This document shows positions 1-5,564 of a stretch of DNA of 12,302 nt, in pieces. Each line of letters starts with the position of its first letter. Positions within the stretch are counted from its first letter, which is position 1. The stretch comes from DASUSF01 sp036375275 (lineage in GTDB: Bacteria; Pseudomonadota; Alphaproteobacteria; Geminicoccales; Geminicoccaceae): positions 1-12,302 of the forward strand of contig DASUSF010000359.1 in the NCBI GenBank assembly GCA_036375275.1, written 5' to 3'. The notes beneath the pieces are model-generated. The model was not told the DNA's origin and did no database searches. It saw only the letters and a list, made by a program, of their open reading frames with translations. The translations under genes were made by a program, and so were the position numbers.

Positions 1-2
1 GC

Positions 3-812
3 GGGCCCCTGCTCCTGATCGGCTGCGGCCGGATGGGCGGGGCCCTGCTCGAAGGCTGGATCGGCAAAGGCCTGGCCGCGGACGAGGCGTTTGTGGTCGA
101 GCCGGACAGCGGCGCGCGGGAGCGGGTGCGCGAGCGGCTCGGCGTCGCGGCGGTGGCCGAGGCGAAGTCGCTGCCGGCCGACCTCGCGCCAGAGGCGGTG
201 GTGGTCGCGGTGAAGCCGCAGATGATGGCGAAGACGCTGCCGGCGTACCGGCCGATCATCGAGCGCGGGGCGGTGGTGCTCTCGATCGCCGCCGGCACCA
301 CCATCGCGCGCTTCGAAGCCGCGTTCGGCGAGACGACCGCGGTGGTCCGGGCGATGCCCAACACGCCGGCGGCGATCGGCCGGGGCGTCAGCGCCCTGGT
401 CGCGAACCCACGCACCAGCGAGGCGCAGAAGGACATGTGCCTCGCGCTGATGCAGGCGGTCGGCGACGCCGTCTGGATCGACGACGAGGAGCAGATGCAC
501 GCCGTCACCGCCATGTCGGGCGGCGGGCCGGCCTACGTCTTCCTGCTGATCGAGGTGCTCGCGAAGGCCGGGATCGCGAATGGCCTGCCCGAAGCGCTGG
601 CAAGGCGCCTCGCCCGCGCTACTGTCATCGGCAGCGGCGCGCTGGCTGCGGCCGACGACAGTCCGGTCGAGACCCTCCGGCAGAACGTCACCAGCCCGGG
701 CGGCACCACGCAGGCGGCGCTTGCGGTGCTGATGGACGAGGGCTCCGGCATGCAGCCGCTGTTCGTGTCCGCGATCACGGCCGGCACCCGCCGGTCGCGC
801 GAACTGGCGTGA
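3..812 (+). CDS. proC: Pyrroline-5-carboxylate reductase, 5' end beyond window
   Basis: Catalyses the last step of proline synthesis, the NAD(P)H-dependent reduction of 1-pyrroline-5-carboxylate to L-proline, in the cytoplasm. The reading frame is open from base 3, and the Rossmann nucleotide-binding motif IGCGRMGG lies at the very left edge, upstream of the first ATG at 33. That ATG is therefore internal and the true start is outside the window. The 269 visible residues match the usual family length, so probably only about ten residues are missing. Other family landmarks are VRAMPNTPAAIGRGVSAL, the dimerisation/active-site stretch AMSGGGPAYVF (usually SGSGPAY) and the C-terminal signature SPGGTTQAAL. 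The stop lies only 6 bases before the TetR-type gene, so the two are probably co-transcribed. Identification is firm. Confidence 0.96.
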   Translation, partial: GPLLLIGCGRMGGALLEGWIGKGLAADEAFVVEPDSGARERVRERLGVAAVAEAKSLPADLAPEAVVVAVKPQMMAKTLPAYRPIIERGAVVLSIAAGTTIARFEAAFGETTAVVRAMPNTPAAIGRGVSALVANPRTSEAQKDMCLALMQAVGDAVWIDDEEQMHAVTAMSGGGPAYVFLLIEVLAKAGIANGLPEALARRLARATVIGSGALAAADDSPVETLRQNVTSPGGTTQAALAVLMDEGSGMQPLFVSAITAGTRRSRELA

Positions 813-818
813 GGGCCG

Positions 819-1448
819 ATGGCGGCGAGGAAGGCGGGCGGGGAGAAGGACGGCGGGCCGGACCTGCTCCGGACGGTCTTCGAGGTGATCGCCGAGATCG
901 GCCCGCGCGACGGCGTGGCCCGGCGTGCCGCGGAACGGGCCGGGGTGACGCTCGCCGAGCTGTACCGGCAGTTCCCGACCGAGGCCGCGCTGATCCGCGC
1001 GCTCGGCCGCCGGGTCGACGAGCAGATGCTGGAGAGCGACCAGACGGAGCTCGACGCCCTGCCGGCGCGGGACCGCGTGTTCGAGCTGATGATGTGCCGC
1101 TTCGAGGCGCTGCAGCCGTTCCGCGCCGGGCTCCGCCGCCTTGCCCGGGCACGGCCCCGGGACCCGCTCCTGCTGCTCGACACCGCCTGCCGGCTGGACC
1201 GCTCGCTGAGCTGGCTGCAGACCGCCGCAGATCTGCCGACCCGCGGGCTGCGCGCCCGGTGGTCACGGCGCATGCTCGGGCTGGTCTACCTCCGGACGAT
1301 GCAGGTATGGTTCGACGACGAGGGGCTGGACATGGCGAAGACCATGGCTCAGCTCGACCGTAACCTGCGCCGTGCCGAGAGCCTCGCGGGCCTCGGCGAG
1401 CGGCGCGGGCAAGCTGAACCAGCGGAGCCGGCGGGCCAACCCGCGTGA
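819..1448 (+). CDS. TetR-fold regulator, possibly COQ9-like
   Basis: A 209-residue, mostly helical protein. Residues about 15-60 look like a TetR N-terminal DNA-binding domain, with the helix-turn-helix around 32-55 (RRAAERAGVTLAELYRQFP). The C-terminal part carries a pattern (VYLRTMQVWFDD, then a threonine region and LDRNLRR) that recalls the COQ9 family. COQ9 shares the TetR fold but binds lipid rather than DNA, so a non-regulatory role is an alternative. The GAGGG serving as ribosome binding site overlaps the proC stop and sits only 3 bases before the ATG. The phasin gene follows 26 bases later, so control of phasin or polyhydroxyalkanoate genes is a reasonable inference but is not shown by the sequence. 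No operator was identified. The last 20 or so residues are low-complexity (Gly/Ala/Glu/Pro). Confidence 0.8.
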   Translation: MAARKAGGEKDGGPDLLRTVFEVIAEIGPRDGVARRAAERAGVTLAELYRQFPTEAALIRALGRRVDEQMLESDQTELDALPARDRVFELMMCRFEALQPFRAGLRRLARARPRDPLLLLDTACRLDRSLSWLQTAADLPTRGLRARWSRRMLGLVYLRTMQVWFDDEGLDMAKTMAQLDRNLRRAESLAGLGERRGQAEPAEPAGQPA

Positions 1449-1474
1449 GGCTCGCGCGACGGCGGGAGACCGAC

Positions 1475-1918
1475 ATGGCGACCAAGCCTCATTCGCCCTA
1501 CGACCTGGTCGACTTCACCAAGCTGGCGGGGGACTTCAAGATCCCCGGCGTCGACTGGCAGGAGCTGATGGCGTCGCAGCAGAAGAACCTGGCGGCGCTG
1601 TCGCGGGCCAACCAGGTGCTGCTCGAGGGCGCCCAGGCGGTCATGCAGCGCGAGATGGAGATCCTGCAGAAGGCGATGGCCGAAGTGATGACGGCCTCGC
1701 AGGAGATGATGAAGCCCGGCGATCCCTCGGCCAACGCGGCCAAGCGGTTCGAGGTCGCCAAGGCGTCGTTCGAGACCGCGATCAACAACATGCGCGAGCT
1801 CGCCGAGCTCGCCAGCAAGTCCAATCGGGAAGCGCTCGAGGTGATCAACCGGCGTGCGCTCGAGAGCTTCGACGAGATCAAGCAGGCGGTCGACAAGACC
1901 AAGGGAGGCAAGGCCTGA
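1475..1918 (+). CDS. Phasin family protein (PHA granule-associated)
   Basis: Phasins coat polyhydroxyalkanoate granules and control their number and size. The 147-residue product is almost entirely amphipathic helix with few aromatic residues, as is typical. An N-terminal segment (residues about 9-31, DLVDFTKLAGDFKIPGVDWQ) leads into the helical core (35-142) with the family-like run AAKRFEVAKASFETAINN at 88-105, and the lysine-rich C-terminus ends in KTKGGKA. I chose the ATG at 1475 because GGGAG at 1464-1468 lies 6 bases upstream. The in-frame GTG at 1445 has no such site and would overlap the preceding stop. The gene is followed without a gap by the CsaA-like gene. Family assignment is confident. 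Whether it binds granules in this organism is inferred from the family. Confidence 0.9.
   Translation: MATKPHSPYDLVDFTKLAGDFKIPGVDWQELMASQQKNLAALSRANQVLLEGAQAVMQREMEILQKAMAEVMTASQEMMKPGDPSANAAKRFEVAKASFETAINNMRELAELASKSNREALEVINRRALESFDEIKQAVDKTKGGKA
1902..1908 (+). promoter_or_regulatory. Strong Shine-Dalgarno deciding the csaA start
   Basis: AGGGAGG contains GGAGG, complementary to the 16S rRNA 3' end. It lies inside the last codons of the phasin gene and ends exactly 6 bases before the CTG at 1915, the optimal distance. No ATG, GTG or TTG in the right frame lies at a usable distance, so this site is the main support for a CTG start. Confidence 0.65.
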
Positions 1919-2265
1919 CCAGCCGCACCCCGACGATCGACCTCGAGGACTTCCTCAAGGTCGACATCCGGGTCGGGACCGTGGTGGCGGCGCGCCGCAA
2001 CGAGGCGGCGCGCAAGCCTGCCTACGTCCTCGACGTGGATCTCGGCCCCGACCTCGGGATCAGGACCAGCTCGGCGCAGATCACCGAGCTCTACGGCATC
2101 GACGACCTGATCGGGCGGCAGGTCGCGGCAGTGGTCAACTTTCCGCCCCGGCAGATTGCCAAGATCATGTCCGAGATTCTGGTGCTCGGGTTTCCCGATT
2201 CCGAGGGGCGCGTGGTCCTGGTCGGCGCCGACCGGCCGGTCCCGAATGGCGGCCGGTTGGCCTGA
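1915..2265 (+). CDS. csaA: CsaA-like tRNA-binding / export chaperone protein
   Basis: A 116-residue single OB-fold tRNA-binding domain protein, related to CsaA and to the C-terminal domain of methionyl-tRNA synthetase. The family is described as tRNA-binding and as having chaperone activity in protein export. Visible landmarks are FLKVDIRVGTV, KPAYVLDVDLGP, RTSSAQIT, the conserved core VVNFPPRQIAKIMSE, LVLGFPD and the C-terminal PVPNGGRL. The full family length is present. The start is unusual: homology must begin at about ITxDLEDF, yet no ATG, GTG or TTG is found in frame near it. The only good candidate is CTG 1915, whose last two bases overlap the phasin stop TGA and which follows AGGGAGG by 6 bases. 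Translational coupling to the phasin is likely. A start farther upstream would run antiparallel in composition to the phasin frame and is unlikely. Function is firm; the exact start is uncertain. Confidence 0.88.
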   Translation: MTSRTPTIDLEDFLKVDIRVGTVVAARRNEAARKPAYVLDVDLGPDLGIRTSSAQITELYGIDDLIGRQVAAVVNFPPRQIAKIMSEILVLGFPDSEGRVVLVGADRPVPNGGRLA

Positions 2266-2268
2266 CCC

Positions 2269-2478
2269 GTGCGCCGGCTGCTGTGGAAGCTCGCCCTCGT
2301 GAAGAGCCAGCTCGTGGTGCTGGAGAGCGAGATCGCGCTGCTCCGCTCGAACCTGATGAGCTTCGAGATGCAGATGTATCTCGAGAAGCTGCGCAAGCGG
2401 CCGGGGCGCGCCCCGCTGTGCGAGGAGCTGCCCCGGCGGCCCGGCGCGCCCGAGGCAGGGGCCGGCGTCACGACCTGA
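2269..2478 (+). CDS. Small hypothetical protein with coiled-coil segment
   Basis: A 69-codon frame beginning with GTG 3 bases after the CsaA stop. I do not recognise the product. Residues about 1-42 form a leucine-rich amphipathic helix with heptad-like spacing (LALVKSQLVVLESEIALLRS), compatible with a short coiled coil. The tail (43-69) is rich in Pro, Arg and Gly and looks disordered. All but two of its codons (TAT and GCA) end in G or C, the same bias as the neighbouring genes, which supports real coding. Against it, there is no good Shine-Dalgarno before the GTG. Its last 11 bases overlap the tail of the convergent dehydrogenase gene. If real, it is the last gene of the proC-phasin-csaA run and may be read by translational coupling. 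Confidence 0.5.
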   Translation: MRRLLWKLALVKSQLVVLESEIALLRSNLMSFEMQMYLEKLRKRPGRAPLCEELPRRPGAPEAGAGVTT

Positions 2479-3361
2479 GGCCCTCGAGGCGCCTCTGCAC
2501 CTCGAACAGCTCGGGCAGGTGCGCGTCGCCGAAGCCGAGCGCGGTCGCGATCTCGAAGAACTGCCGCGCGGCGTCGCCCATCACCGGGACCATGCCCTCG
2601 GCCGCCTCGAGCTCGGTGAAGTAGCGGATGTCCTTGAGCGCGTTCCTGATCGCGAACGCACCGCCGCCGCCCGGGTCCCCGCCGACCGCCACCGTCGAGA
2701 TCCGCTGGAAGGCGGTGCTGGCGCCGCCCGAGACCATCACCAGCTCGCGCATCATCTTCGGATCGACGCCGGCCCGGAGCGCCGTCGTGATCGCCTCGAC
2801 CGCGAGCGCCATGCCGCCCTGGGCGAGAAAGTTGTTGACCAGCTTGAGGGTGTGGGCGCTGCCGAGCGGGCCGGTCGGGAAGATTCGGGCCGCGAAGGTC
2901 TCGAACAGCGGACGGAGGCGGTCGATCAGGCCGGCATCGCCGCCGATCAGGAGGTTGAGCGTGCCCTCCCAGGCCTCCTTCGGCGTCAGCGTGACCGGCC
3001 CGTCGAGCAGGTGGACGCCCCGCGCCCCGAGCATCTCGCCGAGGCGTCGCGTCGCCGCCGGCCGCCCGGTCGTGTGGTCGACCACGATCAGGCCAGGCCG
3101 GGCACCCTCGAGCACGCCGCGCGGGCCGAGCAGCACGCTCTCCACCACGTCCGAGTTCGGCAGGCAGGCGAGCACCACGTCCGAGGCCGCGGCCAGCTCG
3201 TCCGCCGTCCGCACCTCCCGCGCGCCGCGGCCGAGCAGGTCGTCGACCGGCTTCCGGTTGCGGTGCGCCGCGACGGTCAGCGGGAAGCCCTTCTCCACCA
3301 CGTTCCTCGCGATCCCGTGGCCCATCAGCCCGGCGCCGATCATCCCGACCCGCATCGTCAT
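2468..3361 (-). CDS. NAD(P)-dependent beta-hydroxyacid dehydrogenase (HIBADH family)
   Basis: Oxidises or reduces a beta-hydroxy acid or semialdehyde with NAD(P), like 3-hydroxyisobutyrate dehydrogenase and tartronate semialdehyde reductase. The product has 297 residues, the normal family length. It shows the Rossmann motif GAGLMG (9-14) near the N-terminus, a substrate-binding loop starting DGPV at 120, GTLNLLIGG (133-141), and the catalytic lysine in KLVNNF (K173, with N177). The loop after DGPV reads TLTPKEAWE rather than the common SGG, so the substrate probably differs from hydroxyisobutyrate. ATG 3361 is preferred because AGGAGG lies 5 bases upstream; a second in-frame ATG at 3355 is less well placed. 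The gene diverges from the RraA-family gene with 90 bases between the starts, suggesting joint control and a shared pathway. Confidence 0.9.
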   Translation of the reverse strand: MTMRVGMIGAGLMGHGIARNVVEKGFPLTVAAHRNRKPVDDLLGRGAREVRTADELAAASDVVLACLPNSDVVESVLLGPRGVLEGARPGLIVVDHTTGRPAATRRLGEMLGARGVHLLDGPVTLTPKEAWEGTLNLLIGGDAGLIDRLRPLFETFAARIFPTGPLGSAHTLKLVNNFLAQGGMALAVEAITTALRAGVDPKMMRELVMVSGGASTAFQRISTVAVGGDPGGGGAFAIRNALKDIRYFTELEAAEGMVPVMGDAARQFFEIATALGFGDAHLPELFEVQRRLEGLRS

Positions 3362-3388
3362 CGCCGCCTCCTCTGCAGCCCGCGAGCC

Positions 3389-3421
3389 GGCATAGCCGAG
3401 CCCGCGGAGCCCGTCTATGCT
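3389..3421. promoter_or_regulatory. Possible overlapping divergent promoters on a dyad
   Basis: Between the divergent dehydrogenase and RraA-type genes, CATAG (3391-3395) and CTATG (3415-3419) form an inverted repeat centred on CCGCGG (3402-3407). On the plus strand TATGCT (3416-3421) could be a -10 box, with weak TAGCCG 17 bases upstream. On the minus strand TATGCC (3394-3389) could be a -10 box, with TAGACG (3417-3412) 17 bases upstream. Both would leave 5' leaders of about 20-25 bases containing the observed ribosome binding sites. The matches to the consensus are partial, so this is a candidate only. Confidence 0.3.
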
Positions 3422-3451
3422 CCCGCCGGCCAACCAGGGGAGCCATGCCCG

Positions 3452-4138
3452 ATGATCGGAGATCCACCCGTCCTGACGCTCCGCCGCCGGTTCGAGCGGC
3501 CGAGCGACGCTCAGATCGCGGCCCTGAACGGGACGCCGACCGGCTTCGTGGTCGATGCGCAGAACGGCCAGGGGGCCCTGCACCACAGCATTAAGCCGCT
3601 CTGGCCGGAGGCTCGCTTCGTCGGCTCGGCCGTGACCGCGAAGTGCGGCCCGCGCGACAACATGGCCGTCTACGTGGCCATCCGCATCGCGCGCCCGGGC
3701 GACGTCCTCGTCCTCCAGACCAACGCCTACGAGGACGCCGCGGTGATCGGCGACAACGTCGCGGCGATCGCGAAGCAGCACGGCGTGGTCGCCGTCGTGA
3801 CCGACGGCCTGGTCCGCGACATCGAGGGGCTGCTGGACGTGGGGCTGCCGGTCTTCTGTCGCGGCCTGACCCCGAACAGCCCCTACAAGCACGGCCCGAT
3901 CGAGGTCGGCACGCCGATCGCGATCGGCGGCATGCCGGTCCGCGCCGGCGATCTCCTCCTCGGCGACCGGGACGGTGTGGTGGTGGTCGAGCGGGAGCGG
4001 ATCGACCTGGTGATCCGGTCGCTCGACGCGGTCCGCGAGCAGGAGGCGGCGACCCAGAGGAAGATCGCGGCCGGCTTCGAGTTGCCGGGCTGGATCGACG
4101 AGCTGATCGAGAGCGAGCGCACCGTCCGCCTCGATTGA
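3452..4138 (+). CDS. RraA-family protein, possible HMG-type aldolase
   Basis: A 228-residue member of the RraA / 4-hydroxy-4-methyl-2-oxoglutarate aldolase family. Members are divalent-metal aldolases or decarboxylases on pyruvate-derived acids, or in the RraA branch an RNase E inhibitor. Family landmarks are FVGSAVTAKC (56-65), the nucleotide-like loop around AVIGDN (97-102), the metal/substrate pair R122-D123 in DGLVRDIEGL, and GDLLLGDRDGVVVV towards the C-terminus. The acidic residue usually found three positions after the RD aspartate is glycine here (G126), with E125 next to it. ATG 3452 is chosen because AGGGGAG at 3436-3442 lies 9 bases upstream. The ATG at 3445 is out of frame. The C-terminal extension after about residue 185 is helical, as in the metabolic rather than the short RraA branch. 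Divergent from the dehydrogenase, which fits organic-acid metabolism. Confidence 0.85.
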   Translation: MIGDPPVLTLRRRFERPSDAQIAALNGTPTGFVVDAQNGQGALHHSIKPLWPEARFVGSAVTAKCGPRDNMAVYVAIRIARPGDVLVLQTNAYEDAAVIGDNVAAIAKQHGVVAVVTDGLVRDIEGLLDVGLPVFCRGLTPNSPYKHGPIEVGTPIAIGGMPVRAGDLLLGDRDGVVVVERERIDLVIRSLDAVREQEAATQRKIAAGFELPGWIDELIESERTVRLD

Positions 4139-4377
4139 CGGCCCCGCCCGGGCGCAATCTCTCGACCGCGGACCGGCGGGTGTCCAGGGCGAGCGAGCGG
4201 CTCCGACTGCGCCCCACGCCCGCGCCCCTGTCCGCCGCGGCGTGATCGGCGCGCTCCACGCGCCGGCGATGGCCGCAGATGTCGTCGCGTCGACCTGACA
4301 GTTTCGCCACGGCGGATGTGGTGTAAGATGCGAGTTGAAAAAGAAGCGCTGCCACGCACCGTCATCGAGGGCCGTCG
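4139..4377. other. Intergenic region with GC hairpin and AT-richer leader
   Basis: This 239-base gap holds no supported gene. Frames that run into it from the upstream gene region are shadows. It contains a perfect 7-bp hairpin at 4247-4265. The stretch from about 4296 to 4352 is clearly less GC-rich than the surroundings and includes TAAGAT (4324-4329), a possible -10 box for the FucU gene. CTGACA (4295-4300) resembles a -35 box but is 23 bases from it, which is too far. No promoter can be called with confidence. Confidence 0.4.
4247..4265 (+). other. Stem-loop downstream of the RraA-family gene
   Basis: CGGCGCG (4247-4253) pairs perfectly with CGCGCCG (4259-4265) around the 5-base loop CTCCA. 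There is no T run after it, so it is not a classical intrinsic terminator. It lies about 110 bases after the upstream stop and about 110 bases before the FucU start. It may be a transcript-end stabiliser or a chance product of high GC. Confidence 0.35.
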
Positions 4378-4812
4378 ATGCTCAAGGGGCTCGACCCGCT
4401 GCTGACCGCCGACCTTCTGCACGCGCTCCGCTCGATGGGGCACGGCGACGATCTGGTGCTGGCGGATGCCAGTTTTCCCGCGGCGAGCCTCGCCCGGCGG
4501 CTGGTGCGCCTCGACGGCGTCGATGGCCCCCGGGCGCTCCGCGCCATCCTCTCGGTGATGCCGCTCGACGATTTTGCGGAGGTGCCCTGCGCGCGGATGG
4601 AGGTCGTAGGCGATCCCGATGCGGAGCCCGAGGTCTGCCGCACCTATCAGACGCTACTGGACGAGGCGGAGGCCGGGCGCATGCGCCTTGCGCGGCTCGA
4701 CCGCTTCGCCTTTTACGAGCGGGCCCGGAGCGCGTTCGTCGTCGTCCAGGCGGGGGAACTTCGGCTCTACGGCAACGTCATTCTCACCATGGGCGTGATC
4801 CGTCCGGCATGA
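4378..4812 (+). CDS. fucU: FucU/RbsD-family sugar mutarotase (L-fucose mutarotase type)
   Basis: Interconverts the alpha and beta anomers of L-fucose or a related sugar. The 144-residue length and sequence fit FucU rather than RbsD: N-terminal MLKGLDPLLT, the catalytic-histidine region MGHGDDLVLADASFPA (H22, D30), and the C-terminal block FAFYERARSAF (about 110-120) followed by LYGNVIL (130-136) with Y131 and N133. The start is supported by GAGGG at 4367-4371, 6 bases before the ATG. No fucose kinase, aldolase, isomerase or sugar transporter gene is visible nearby, so it appears as a lone enzyme whose natural substrate is open. The GGDEF gene follows after 79 bases on the same strand. The family is firm; specificity for fucose is inferred. 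Confidence 0.88.
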   Translation: MLKGLDPLLTADLLHALRSMGHGDDLVLADASFPAASLARRLVRLDGVDGPRALRAILSVMPLDDFAEVPCARMEVVGDPDAEPEVCRTYQTLLDEAEAGRMRLARLDRFAFYERARSAFVVVQAGELRLYGNVILTMGVIRPA

Positions 4813-4834
4813 AGCTGTCGTTACAGAATCGCGG

Positions 4835-4852
4835 GCGACCGGCAACGGTCGC
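4835..4852 (+). other. Stem-loop with GCAA tetraloop after fucU
   Basis: GCGACCG (4835-4841) pairs perfectly with CGGTCGC (4846-4852) around the loop GCAA, a stable GNRA-type tetraloop. It lies 22 bases after the FucU stop and 39 bases before the GGDEF start. No T tract follows. It could protect the fucU transcript end, attenuate read-through into the cyclase gene, or be chance. A role is not shown. Confidence 0.45.
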
Positions 4853-4891
4853 GGTCCGGCCCGTTAGGGGTCTCGTTTCAGGCGGTACGAG

Positions 4892-5554
4892 ATGCAGGTG
4901 AGCAGGACCCCGGAGGAAGACATCGAGTCGGTCGTGGAGCGGATCGAAGAGGTGGAGGCCCGGCTGCGCGAGGCGCAGAGCGAGATCGAGCGGCTGCGCT
5001 CGCGGCTCGCCAAGGCCGAGGAGGCCGCGACCACCGACAGCCTGACCGGGATACCCAACCGTCGGGGTTTCCTCGACCTGCTGGCCGATCTCGCCCGGGA
5101 GGCCGACCTCGGCCGTCGCCCGCTCAGCCTGCTGATGGTCGACGTCGACCACTTCAAGGAATTCAACGACCGCTTCGGCCACGACGTCGGCGACCACGTG
5201 CTGCGTCTGGTGGCGCACGCCCTGACCGAGATGGCCGGGCCGGACCCGCGCCTGCCCTCGCTCGCCGGCCGCTACGGTGGCGAGGAGTTCGCGGTGGCGC
5301 TGCAGGCGACCGGCGACCAGGCGATGGGGCCCGCGGAGCGGCTGCGCGAGGACCTCGCCCGCCGCCACTTCATCATGCGCGGCACCGGCCGGCCCCTCGG
5401 GCGCATCACGATCTCGATCGGCGTCGCCGAACGACGGCTGGGCGAGGAGCCGGTGCATGCGCTGCGGCGGGCGGACACCGCGCTGCTGACGGCCAAGCAG
5501 AGTGGTCGCAACCGGGTCGAGCGCGCCGCCGTCCGCGACCGCGCGCCGGCCTGA
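4892..5554 (+). CDS. Soluble GGDEF diguanylate cyclase with N-terminal coiled coil
   Basis: Makes the second messenger cyclic di-GMP from two GTP. The protein has 220 residues. Residues about 9-46 are a charged heptad-type coiled coil (EEDIESVVERIEEVEARLRE), followed at once by a complete GGDEF domain: DSLTGIPNRRGF (49-60), metal-binding D84 in MVDVDHFK, N92, DRFGHDVGD (93-101), and the active-site motif GGEEF at 129-133. No transmembrane, PAS or receiver domain is present, so the coiled coil is probably the dimerisation and input element. The inhibitory site, normally RxxD ending five residues before GGEEF, reads RLPS (120-123), so its aspartate is missing. A weak AGGCGG site precedes the ATG by 6 bases. 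It ends 10 bases from the convergent transporter gene. Confidence 0.92.
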   Translation: MQVSRTPEEDIESVVERIEEVEARLREAQSEIERLRSRLAKAEEAATTDSLTGIPNRRGFLDLLADLAREADLGRRPLSLLMVDVDHFKEFNDRFGHDVGDHVLRLVAHALTEMAGPDPRLPSLAGRYGGEEFAVALQATGDQAMGPAERLREDLARRHFIMRGTGRPLGRITISIGVAERRLGEEPVHALRRADTALLTAKQSGRNRVERAAVRDRAPA

Positions 5555-5564
5555 GCCGCACGCC

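Noticed and set aside
1372..1914. An N-terminal extension of the CsaA-like protein back to 1372
   Set aside because: Upstream of 1915 this frame is an Arg/Gly/Ala-rich shadow of the TetR and phasin genes, and CsaA proteins are single-domain and about 110 residues long.
4142..4156. Terminator after the RraA-family gene at the GCCCGGGC palindrome
   Set aside because: The palindrome has no loop and no T tract; it is expected by chance at this GC content.
4378..4812. Ribose mutarotase RbsD
   Set aside because: The HGDDLVLADASFPA and FYERARSAF/LYGN blocks and the 144-residue length fit FucU better, and no ribose transport genes are nearby.
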